DNA from: Dyella humicola
GTDB lineage: Bacteria; Pseudomonadota; Gammaproteobacteria; Xanthomonadales; Rhodanobacteraceae
Length of the DNA: 64,000 nucleotides
Direction of reading: 5' to 3'
Assembly (NCBI RefSeq): GCF_026283945.1
Contig: NZ_JAPDPC010000001.1
Coordinates: 2,046,001 to 2,110,000 of the forward strand
Of this stretch, positions 7,985 through 15,735 are shown one piece after another. Below the pieces are notes generated by a model. It was not told where the DNA came from, did not search any database, and saw only the letters and a list, made by a program, of their open reading frames with translations. The position numbers were made by a program, and so were the translations under genes. Position 1 is the stretch's first letter, and every line of letters begins with the position of its first letter.

Positions 7985-9169
7985 ATGCGAGGCGCGCGGA
8001 TTCAGCTGATGCGAGTGCTGCTGATGGCAGCGACGACGATCGCATCCGGTGGCGCGATGGCGGGCAGTTGCGCGTGGCCTGACTGGGAAAGTTTCAAGCA
8101 GACCACGATGAGCGATGACGGCCGCGTCATCGATAACAGCTCGCCGCAACAGATCACCGTGTCCGAAGGCCAGTCCTATGCGCTGTTCTTCGCGCTGGTG
8201 GCCAATGATCGTGCCACCTTCGACCGCGTGCTCAACTGGACCCAGAACAATCTGGCCCAGGGTGACCTGGCCACCCATTTGCCGGCGTGGATCTGGGGGC
8301 GCCGCGACGCGAAGGCCGACGCGGGCGCCAACCAGGACAAGACCCCTGTGCCGGCCTGGGGCGTCATCGACGCCAACCCGGCTTCCGACGCGGATCTGTG
8401 GATCGCCTATGCGTTGCTGGAAGCCGGACGGCTCTGGCATGAGCGCAGTTACACCGCCTTGGGCACGGTGCTTGCGCGCAACATCCTGGCCAAGGAGACG
8501 GCGGTGTTACCGAGCCTGGGGCGCACGCTGCTGCCTGGGCCGGTGGGTTTTCACCCGCAAGACAATGTGTGGCGACTGAACCCCAGTTACGTGCCCCTGC
8601 AAGTGGTGCGGCACTTGGCGACAGCGCTGCCACAGCAAGCGGAATGGAGCGCGGTGTTCGACAGTTCGGTGAGGCTGGTGACGGAAACCGCACCGCATGG
8701 CTTTTCACCGGACTGGGTGCTGTATCGCCGCGACCAGGGCTTTCTGCCGGACGAGGCCTCCAAGGCCGAGGGTGCTTACAACGCAATCCGTGTCTATTTG
8801 TGGGCGGGCATGCTCGCGCCTGATGCGCCATCACGCGCCGCGACGTTGAGTGCGTTTCGTCCGCTGGCGGATTTCGTGGCGGCCAACGGTTTTCCGCCGG
8901 AGCGCGTGGATACGCGGACCGGCACGGTGGGCAGCAATGCCGGCAATGCGGGCTTCTCCGCCGCCGTGGCGCCTTACCTGGCCGCGCTGGGCCGGAACGA
9001 TCTGGCCCAGGCCCAGGTGCAGCGCGCCCGCGCGCACCAGGCAGCGCTGGGTTACTACAGCCAGGTGCTCGCCCTGTTTGGTCTCGGCTATCTCGATGGA
9101 CTTTATCGTTTCGATGCAGATGGTTCGGTCAGCCCTGCCTGGACGACGACATGTTCCGCGTCGCACTAA
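7985..9169 (+). CDS. bcsZ: Periplasmic endo-1,4-beta-glucanase BcsZ (GH8)
   Basis: 394 residues with a signal peptide (about 1-26, ending GGAMA). Glycoside hydrolase family 8 hallmarks are present: the SEGQSYALFFALVANDR block with catalytic Glu61, the NPASDADLWIAYALLEAGR block with conserved Asp residues near 135-137, and the late EGAYNAIRVYLWAGM segment. The enzyme trims beta-1,4-glucan in the periplasm and is needed for normal cellulose export. It starts just after bcsB, and its last 19 bases overlap bcsC, so expression is coupled. Confidence 0.95.
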   Translation: MRGARIQLMRVLLMAATTIASGGAMAGSCAWPDWESFKQTTMSDDGRVIDNSSPQQITVSEGQSYALFFALVANDRATFDRVLNWTQNNLAQGDLATHLPAWIWGRRDAKADAGANQDKTPVPAWGVIDANPASDADLWIAYALLEAGRLWHERSYTALGTVLARNILAKETAVLPSLGRTLLPGPVGFHPQDNVWRLNPSYVPLQVVRHLATALPQQAEWSAVFDSSVRLVTETAPHGFSPDWVLYRRDQGFLPDEASKAEGAYNAIRVYLWAGMLAPDAPSRAATLSAFRPLADFVAANGFPPERVDTRTGTVGSNAGNAGFSAAVAPYLAALGRNDLAQAQVQRARAHQAALGYYSQVLALFGLGYLDGLYRFDADGSVSPAWTTTCSASH

Positions 9170-12100
9170 GCGACCTGTGCATGCCGGTAGCGGCGCTGAT
9201 GGTGGTCGTCAGCGCGCCGCTGTCCGCATGGGCGCAAACGGCGACACTGAGCCCCCCGATGAAGCAGCTGCTGGACTCCGCTCGCGTATGGCTGTCCAAG
9301 AACCGGCCCGACATGGCGCGTGGCATTGTCGAGAAGGCGCTGCTGATCGAACCCATGCAACCGGACGCGCTGGCCCTGCTGGGCGAGATCGAGCTGGCTT
9401 CGAACCGGCCCGCCGAAGCCGGCAAGGTATTGCAGAAGTTGCAGGCGTTTCATCCGAACCATCCGGCAACTCTGGAACTGGCCGACGCGTACCGTGTCGC
9501 CACCACCGACAAGATGGCCCTGGCGCAGGCGCGCCTGCTGGCGCGTTCGGGCAAGTCGGCGGAGGCCTGGGAAAGGATGCAGGCGCTGTTTCCCCACGGC
9601 GCGCCCCGTGGCGCGTTGGCCGACGATTACTACCGTGTGATGGCTGGTGCGCCGGGCGGGCGCGAGCGGGCACTCGCCGAATTGCGCACGCGCGTCGCCC
9701 AGGATCCCGATGATCTGGAGCTTGCCTTGACCCTGGCCAATCTGCTGACCGACCGCAGTGGTACGAGGATCGAAGGCCTGAGCATCATTTACCGGGTCTA
9801 TCAGCGACAAGACAGCAACCGCGTGCGGGCGCTGGATCTGTGGCGACGCGCGCTGAACAGCGCCGGCGGTGACGACCCCGCCTACTATGTCTGGTACCAG
9901 CGCTACCTCAAGGAAGTGCCCGACGACACCAGCGCGAAAAACGCCCTGGCTGCCTTGGCCAAAAAGGGGGGGGCGGCCTATGTGCTGCCGCCCAACGGGA
10001 CCCAGCCCACGGCTGTGACTTCGTCGGCGCCGAGTGTGCCATCAGCCACGGCGCGCCAGGGTGCAGCGGCGGGCAATCAGGGCCTGGTCCTGATGCGCGA
10101 GGGTCGCCATGACGAGGCGCGCGCCCAGTTTGCGCGTGCGCTGCAGCTCGATTCGGACAACGCCGGCAAATGGCGCAGCCTGATGGCGAGCAGCACGTTC
10201 TGGGGCACGCTGGCGAAGGCCAGGGCCGCGAATGCACAAGGACGTCCGGAACAAGGCGAAGCCTTGGCGCGCGAGGCGCTGCGCCAGCAACCCAACCAGG
10301 CGGATGCCAATGAAGTGCTGGCGACTTCGCTGATCGCGCAGGAGAAGTGGACACAGGCGGAGGCCGTGCTGCGCCCCTTGGTGGATGCACCGCAGCCCAA
10401 CGTGGATGCGCTGGCGTTGCTGGCCAAGGTCCTGATCCAGACCCATCGCGCGGACGAAATCACCGCATTGATCGACCGCGCCGAGCAGCGTTACACCGGT
10501 TCGGGCGAAGGGATGGTCAAGCTCCGCGCACAGCTGCTGTCGATCCAGGCCGACCAGCTGATCGCCGAAGAAAAGCATGGCGCAGCGGTGTTGAAGCTAG
10601 AACAGGCCGTTCGCCTCACGCCGAAGGATGCGTGGCTGCGCTACACGCTGGCACGCCAGTACCGCGACCTGGATTTGCCAGCGCTGGGACGCTCGGTGAT
10701 GGAGGACGGGCTGGCGCTCGCGCCCACGCCGGACATGCGCTATGCGACGGCGCTTTATCTCAACTCCCTGGACGACATCGATACCGCCAGCACGGTGCTG
10801 GCACAGGTGCCTGAAGCGGGCCGTTCCACCGGCATGCGCGAATTGGCCGCCAACCTTAAGGCGCAGCGTGAGCTGCGCGAGATACAGCCACTGGTGGCGC
10901 AAGGTCGTCGGCAGGAGGCAGGCCAGCGGCTCGACCGCCTTGCCGCTCAATCGCGCGATGATCCGCAAATGCTGGCCAGCGTGGCGCGCGCGTGGATCGC
11001 GCTGGACGAGCCGGACAAGGGCCTCAAGCTGGTGCGTGACTGGCTGGACGCGCATCCCGACGATCCGGCCATCAGCGTGCGCTTGCGTTATGGCGAGCTG
11101 CTGGTGGCAGCCAACCGCGACGACGCGCTGCCGGCGTGGATCGCCAACGCGCGTGCACGCCCTGGCGTAACCCAAGAACAGCAAGCGCAATTTGATGACC
11201 AGCTGCTGCGCTTGTCGCTACGCACGGCCGGTCGACAGATCGATGCGGGTGAACTGAAACAGGCGGCGCACACGCTGGATGCGGTGCCCGATGCGGGCAA
11301 GGCCGATCGGCGTTGGCTGCTGGCCCAGGCGGAGCTGCGCGAAGCCCGGCGCGATTACCGTGGCGCCGAGGCCGCTGCCCGCCAGGTGCTGGTGAACCAC
11401 CCCGGCGATGTCGAAGCGCGCCTGACCATTGCCCGCATGCAAGCCCACATGGGACAGCGCAGGCAAGCCGAGGCGACGGTGCGCGAGGTACTGGCCGATA
11501 CGCCGGCGGACGACGTGGATACGCGCCTGGCCGTGGCGCGTCGTTTCTCGGCGCTGGGACGACGCGACGAGGCACGTGCGGTGGTCGATCCGCTGCGGCA
11601 GCAGTATCCCGATCGTTCCGACGTCACCTTGCAGGCAGGACGGGTGGCGCAGGCCCAGGGCGACTTCAACGGCGCCGCCCGGCTTTACCGGACGGCGCTT
11701 GCGCAGGAACAGGGCGAGGGCGAAACGCCCAGTCCCGACGACGGCCTGACCTCGGCCGGGCGCGCGCTGCAAGGGCTGGACGACCGACGCCAGGGCCAGC
11801 TGGCCACCGGCGTGATCCAGTCCAACGAGTCCGGCAGCAGTGGCGTGTCGCGACTGGACGCCACGGAGATACCGATTTACCTGCGCATTCCCGACGGCTA
11901 TACCGGGCACTACTTCTTCCACGTCGACGCGGTGCGACTGAACGCGGGCCGCCTGCCAGCCGACCAGTTCGACCCCGCCTACGAGTTCGGCCAGATCGCG
12001 GCGCTGGGCAATGTCGGCCTGGCGCCGGTGCAGGAGAACGACAAAGGCGTGGCCCTGGCCGCAGGCTACGAGTTCAATGGCGCCGACAACAGCTGGCGAG

Positions 12101-12942
12101 CCGATATCGGCACCACGCCGCTGGGCTTCACCGTCACCAACGTGCTGGGCGGCTTTTCGTACCGGCACGACTTCTACAGTTCGTCGTTGAGCGTGGACGT
12201 TTCCCGTCGCCCCGTGACCAGCAGCCTGGTGTCCTATGCCGGAGCGCGGGATCCCGCCTCAGGCGAGACCTGGGGTGGGGTCGTGCACACCGGTATCAGC
12301 GTGCGTGGCGCGCAGGACGTGGGCATCACCACCTTGTTTGCCTCGCTGGGATACGGACAATTGACGGGCCACCATGTCGAGGACAACCACGACTTCAAGC
12401 TGCGTACGGGCATCGACTGGCCCGTGCTGGTACGGCCCGACCAGCGCTTCAGCAGCGGCCTGGTGATCAATTATTGGCACTACGACAACAACCAGCATTT
12501 TTACACCTTTGGCAACGGCGGCTACTACAGTCCGCAGAAATACGTGTCCGTCTCGATTCCGCTTGACTGGAGCGGGCGCCACAAACGCTGGTCGTGGGAG
12601 CTGGAGGCGTCGCTGGGCAACTCCTGGACGCGCGAGGACGAATCGCCGTTCTTTCCCACGCGCTCCGATTTGCAGGCGCAAGCGGTGGCACGCATGGCGG
12701 CGGCGGACCTGGGTTCGCCGTACTTCGGCAACGGCACCGGTGGCGGTTTCAGTTACACCGTGGCGGCCGCGCTGGAATACCGAATCACGCCACAGTGGGT
12801 CATCGGTACGCGCCTGAAGCTGGATCGTTCACACGATTACGCACCCAACCTTGGCACGATCTATCTGCGTTATTTCTTCGACAGGCAGCGATTGCCGGTG
12901 CCATTCCCTCCCGATCCGGTGAAACCGTATTCCGCGTACTGA
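9151..12942 (+). CDS. bcsC: Cellulose export outer-membrane protein BcsC
   Basis: 1263 residues: signal peptide (MFRVALSDLCMPVAALMVVVSAPLSAWAQ), a long periplasmic TPR superhelix (about residues 35-860; repeats such as ALALLGEIELASNRPAEAGKVL and NQADANEVLATSLIAQEKWTQA), and a C-terminal 16-strand BcsC barrel (about 880-1263) ending in aromatic-rich strands (FGNGGYYSPQKYVSVSIPL, TIYLRYFFD). It carries the glucan across the periplasm and outer membrane. The start overlaps bcsZ by 19 bases. An A5-G8 homopolymer run (9961-9973) lies in frame in a linker between TPR blocks (codons AAA AAG GGG GGG). Confidence 0.95.
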   Translation: MFRVALSDLCMPVAALMVVVSAPLSAWAQTATLSPPMKQLLDSARVWLSKNRPDMARGIVEKALLIEPMQPDALALLGEIELASNRPAEAGKVLQKLQAFHPNHPATLELADAYRVATTDKMALAQARLLARSGKSAEAWERMQALFPHGAPRGALADDYYRVMAGAPGGRERALAELRTRVAQDPDDLELALTLANLLTDRSGTRIEGLSIIYRVYQRQDSNRVRALDLWRRALNSAGGDDPAYYVWYQRYLKEVPDDTSAKNALAALAKKGGAAYVLPPNGTQPTAVTSSAPSVPSATARQGAAAGNQGLVLMREGRHDEARAQFARALQLDSDNAGKWRSLMASSTFWGTLAKARAANAQGRPEQGEALAREALRQQPNQADANEVLATSLIAQEKWTQAEAVLRPLVDAPQPNVDALALLAKVLIQTHRADEITALIDRAEQRYTGSGEGMVKLRAQLLSIQADQLIAEEKHGAAVLKLEQAVRLTPKDAWLRYTLARQYRDLDLPALGRSVMEDGLALAPTPDMRYATALYLNSLDDIDTASTVLAQVPEAGRSTGMRELAANLKAQRELREIQPLVAQGRRQEAGQRLDRLAAQSRDDPQMLASVARAWIALDEPDKGLKLVRDWLDAHPDDPAISVRLRYGELLVAANRDDALPAWIANARARPGVTQEQQAQFDDQLLRLSLRTAGRQIDAGELKQAAHTLDAVPDAGKADRRWLLAQAELREARRDYRGAEAAARQVLVNHPGDVEARLTIARMQAHMGQRRQAEATVREVLADTPADDVDTRLAVARRFSALGRRDEARAVVDPLRQQYPDRSDVTLQAGRVAQAQGDFNGAARLYRTALAQEQGEGETPSPDDGLTSAGRALQGLDDRRQGQLATGVIQSNESGSSGVSRLDATEIPIYLRIPDGYTGHYFFHVDAVRLNAGRLPADQFDPAYEFGQIAALGNVGLAPVQENDKGVALAAGYEFNGADNSWRADIGTTPLGFTVTNVLGGFSYRHDFYSSSLSVDVSRRPVTSSLVSYAGARDPASGETWGGVVHTGISVRGAQDVGITTLFASLGYGQLTGHHVEDNHDFKLRTGIDWPVLVRPDQRFSSGLVINYWHYDNNQHFYTFGNGGYYSPQKYVSVSIPLDWSGRHKRWSWELEASLGNSWTREDESPFFPTRSDLQAQAVARMAAADLGSPYFGNGTGGGFSYTVAAALEYRITPQWVIGTRLKLDRSHDYAPNLGTIYLRYFFDRQRLPVPFPPDPVKPYSAY
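9961..9973 (+). repeat. A5-G8 homopolymer run inside bcsC
   Basis: Five A followed by eight G within the bcsC reading frame around residue 271. Tracts of this length can slip during replication; a single-base change would truncate BcsC and abolish export. Confidence 0.6.
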
Positions 12943-12951
12943 CCGGCAGTC

Positions 12952-14721
12952 TTGCCTCTTGGGACGACCACTGTGACGAAGGTTTCTCAACCCGCTTTCG
13001 ACCCGACCCGGCCGCGCCTCTCGCCAGCCATGCTACGGCTCAACCAGTCGCTGGCCATCGATGGGTTGCCGCCGTCGCTGGCCGCGCTGGCGACGGGATA
13101 CGTCTATGCGGTGTACGCGAGTCGTTCAGCCGCTCGCGATGCCCTGTTCTGGAAGACCGCGGTGAACGCCTTGCTCATTCCGGTGAACGTGCTTTCCACG
13201 CGCTCGGCGGAGGACATCGCACTGGCGCTAAAGCAGCACGGCATGGATATCGACCACCCGAGCGCCCTGCACCCGCGCTCCAATGTGTGCTCCTTGCGAA
13301 TGCCTGCCAACCGCGATGGCTGTGAGGTGCTGATCGAGGCGCTACAGGCCATGTCAGATCAATGCGCCACGCCGGCCACGCAGTTCCTGATCGAGGGCGC
13401 GGCGGCGTGCTTCGCGTGGCAGGATCGACCCACGCTGATCCGCCAGGGTGCGGCCCTGGCCGGCTGGTGCGCGCAAACCCGTCACAGCGTGCTGCTGGTC
13501 ATGCTGCCGCCACTGGTGCGGGAAGGGGGCGGCTTCCTGCCGCTGACCGATTTCCAGATCCGCTTTGGCGGCGCGGCACAACTGCAGCAGGTGCAGGGCG
13601 AATATCGCTGGGAGGTGGCGTTTTGGCATGACAACCGCGGCGTGCTGACGGCCAGTGAATCGATTCCGCTGCGCTTTTCGCCCACCGATCATCGGCTGGT
13701 GGCGGTCGTCGATGAGACGAAGGAACGCATCGGCTTGCTGGCACCGGACGAAAACGTGGTGATGGTGTCGCGTGACGCTGTCCTGCATGAGCGGTCGGTG
13801 CCACGGCAGTGGAAGGTCCTGCCCGATAACGATGCCGTGGTGGTAGCCGCCACGCATGCGGTGGCCGCCACCGTGATCCTGCATTACGGCATCAAGGAAA
13901 ACCTGGCCACTCTTGCGAAGCACGTGAACTTCCTGCGCAGGGAATGCGGCAAGGCGCTGAAGATTCTCGTTCGGGAAGACAACGTCAACATCCGCTACGA
14001 GCTGGTACTGACGAGCCTGGGGGCCAACGGCATCATTCCGCGCAGCACCTCTTCGGCGCAGATGGAGGTGATGGTGGAAGGGGCGCAGGGGCAACTGTTC
14101 TCGCGTCCCGTGCCGGACGACTACCGCGCCGTGCTCTCCGCAGCGATTGCCGATTCGACGACCGGCTATGTCCCTGCGCATCGTTTCGTTGAACTGGTGC
14201 GCGAGGCGGTGGAACGAAGTCGTCCCATTCGTCTGCCGAACGTGTTGCTGCAATTGCTGCTGGAGCCGGACGTGGCCGGCATCGATGCGGTCAAGGCCTG
14301 CCGGATGCGCCGCGCCGGGGACCTGTGCACCGCCAGTGGCGACAGCCTCTACGTGTTCTTGTTCGCCTGTCACGTCGACGATGCCGGCGAGGCCATCGGC
14401 AGGGTGTTCGAGCAGCCGTTGGCGGAACTGTTTCGCGGTGAATTGCGCGGTGGCGACCGCGACTCGATTCTCAGCGAGCTGGATACGCTGGAAAAAGACA
14501 TCGCAGAACTGCCGCCGCCGGACTACTCCAGTCTTTTGGTGCCGACGGTGGCCAGTGCAACGGCGGCGGGAGACGTGACAACCAACGACGAGCCAGCAGC
14601 GCCGGCACCCGCAGGCCTTCCGCTGTGGAGCATGGCCGACATGGCCAGCAGGGAGTCGGTCAGCGCCGTCAACGTGTCGCCACCGCGGCTCGCCGCGCTG
14701 CCACTGAAGCTCCCGGGTTAG
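12952..14721 (+). CDS. bcsE: Cellulose biosynthesis c-di-GMP-binding protein BcsE
   Basis: 589 residues if started at TTG 12952; GTG 12973, with GGGA eight bases upstream, is equally plausible. Recognised as BcsE by its GIL-domain region (about 340-500) carrying the I-site-like motif R454-A-G-D457 in CRMRRAGDLCTASGD, matching the RxGD signature that binds c-di-GMP in enterobacterial BcsE. The N-terminal part is a degenerate receiver- and NTPase-like region. The protein recruits the second messenger and BcsF/BcsA at the cytosolic face. The last 70 residues are Ala/Pro-rich and probably flexible. Nine bases after bcsC. Confidence 0.85.
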   Translation: MPLGTTTVTKVSQPAFDPTRPRLSPAMLRLNQSLAIDGLPPSLAALATGYVYAVYASRSAARDALFWKTAVNALLIPVNVLSTRSAEDIALALKQHGMDIDHPSALHPRSNVCSLRMPANRDGCEVLIEALQAMSDQCATPATQFLIEGAAACFAWQDRPTLIRQGAALAGWCAQTRHSVLLVMLPPLVREGGGFLPLTDFQIRFGGAAQLQQVQGEYRWEVAFWHDNRGVLTASESIPLRFSPTDHRLVAVVDETKERIGLLAPDENVVMVSRDAVLHERSVPRQWKVLPDNDAVVVAATHAVAATVILHYGIKENLATLAKHVNFLRRECGKALKILVREDNVNIRYELVLTSLGANGIIPRSTSSAQMEVMVEGAQGQLFSRPVPDDYRAVLSAAIADSTTGYVPAHRFVELVREAVERSRPIRLPNVLLQLLLEPDVAGIDAVKACRMRRAGDLCTASGDSLYVFLFACHVDDAGEAIGRVFEQPLAELFRGELRGGDRDSILSELDTLEKDIAELPPPDYSSLLVPTVASATAAGDVTTNDEPAAPAPAGLPLWSMADMASRESVSAVNVSPPRLAALPLKLPG

Positions 14722-14728
14722 CGCCGCC

Positions 14729-14932
14729 ATGGGCAACTTTTTTGGCTATTTCATCTGGGGACTGATCCTGGCCGCACCGCTGTGGTGGCTGGCATGGCGG
14801 CTGCACCTGGCGTACTGGGTGCCGCGCCTGCTTTCGTTGCTACGTCGTCGTTCGGTGCATTTGCCTCCGCAGCTGCAACCGTTGGTCCTGCTGGGCAAGC
14901 GGCAGCACGAGGATGAGGGGAGGCGCGCATGA
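14729..14932 (+). CDS. bcsF: Cellulose biosynthesis membrane anchor BcsF
   Basis: 67 residues. One N-terminal transmembrane helix (GYFIWGLILAAPLWWLAWRL) is followed by a short cytosolic tail with RLLSLLRRRSVHLPPQLQPLVLLGKR. Size, topology and position between bcsE and bcsQ match BcsF, which anchors BcsE at the membrane. The stop overlaps the bcsQ start (ATGA). Confidence 0.85.
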   Translation: MGNFFGYFIWGLILAAPLWWLAWRLHLAYWVPRLLSLLRRRSVHLPPQLQPLVLLGKRQHEDEGRRA

Positions 14933-15735
14933 GGACCATCGCCATCATTTCCCCGGTGGGCGGGGCGGGCCGCACCATGCTTACCGCTGCACTCGCTGGT
15001 CTATTGAAGGGGCGCAAGCACGCCGTGCTTGCGGTGGAATGCGATCCCGCCAACGTGCTGGCGTTGTATTGCGGCTTGCACGAACCGGCCCGGCAAGGGC
15101 TGGCTTCGTATCAGTCGACGCCTGCCGGCACCGTGGCACAGGCCGCCCTGGAGAGCGACGACGGCGTGCTGTGGCTGCCCTGGGGCGGTGCTCGTGGCGA
15201 TGATGGCGGACCCGATCTCGACCAGAGCAAGGCCATGGCAACAACCTTGCAGGCACAGCCGTCATGGTTGCGCGGCCTGCTAAGTCGTGTGGACCTACCC
15301 GAACCAGGCATCGTCCTGGTGGATGCGGCGACGTGGCCTTCGGTCCATGCTGCCCAGGCCATCGATGCAGCCGACCTGGTGCTGGTGGTGGTACCGCCGC
15401 GGCCGCTGGCCTGCGCCACGCTGCCTCGCTTGCGTGCCGAGTTGAAGCGGCTTGGCAAGTCGGGCCTCTATGTTGCCAACGCGGTGTCGCCGGCGGCGCA
15501 GCTGCATATCGACATACTTGCCATGTTGCGCCATTCGCTGGGGGCAGAGCTGTCTGCGTATCGCATCCATGCGGACGCCGGTATTCCCGAGGCCCTGGCG
15601 CGCAACCAGAACTTTTATCTCAGCGCGCCGCATTCGCAGGCGGCGCATGACATGCAGGGCCTGGCGTCGTGGTTGTCATCCTGGGCAAGGCAAACGCTGG
15701 GTTCATACACTCACGCCGCCGGAGATAGGCCATGA
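14929..15735 (+). CDS. bcsQ: MinD/ParA-like ATPase BcsQ
   Basis: 268 residues. The P-loop is the deviant form typical of BcsQ: SPVGGAGRTML at residues 8-18, with Arg where ParA proteins have the Lys that binds phosphate, so ATP hydrolysis may be weak. Later SIMIBI-class features are the Walker B-like IVLVDAATWPS and the LVVVPPRPLACATLPRLR segment. BcsQ forms a complex with BcsR and controls assembly and polar placement of the synthase. It overlaps both neighbours by four bases. Confidence 0.9.
   Translation: MRTIAIISPVGGAGRTMLTAALAGLLKGRKHAVLAVECDPANVLALYCGLHEPARQGLASYQSTPAGTVAQAALESDDGVLWLPWGGARGDDGGPDLDQSKAMATTLQAQPSWLRGLLSRVDLPEPGIVLVDAATWPSVHAAQAIDAADLVLVVVPPRPLACATLPRLRAELKRLGKSGLYVANAVSPAAQLHIDILAMLRHSLGAELSAYRIHADAGIPEALARNQNFYLSAPHSQAAHDMQGLASWLSSWARQTLGSYTHAAGDRP

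Noticed and set aside
13354-14736. A 460-codon minus-strand frame opposite bcsE
   Set aside because: His/Gln/Arg-rich composition typical of an antisense shadow; bcsE on the plus strand is clearly real.
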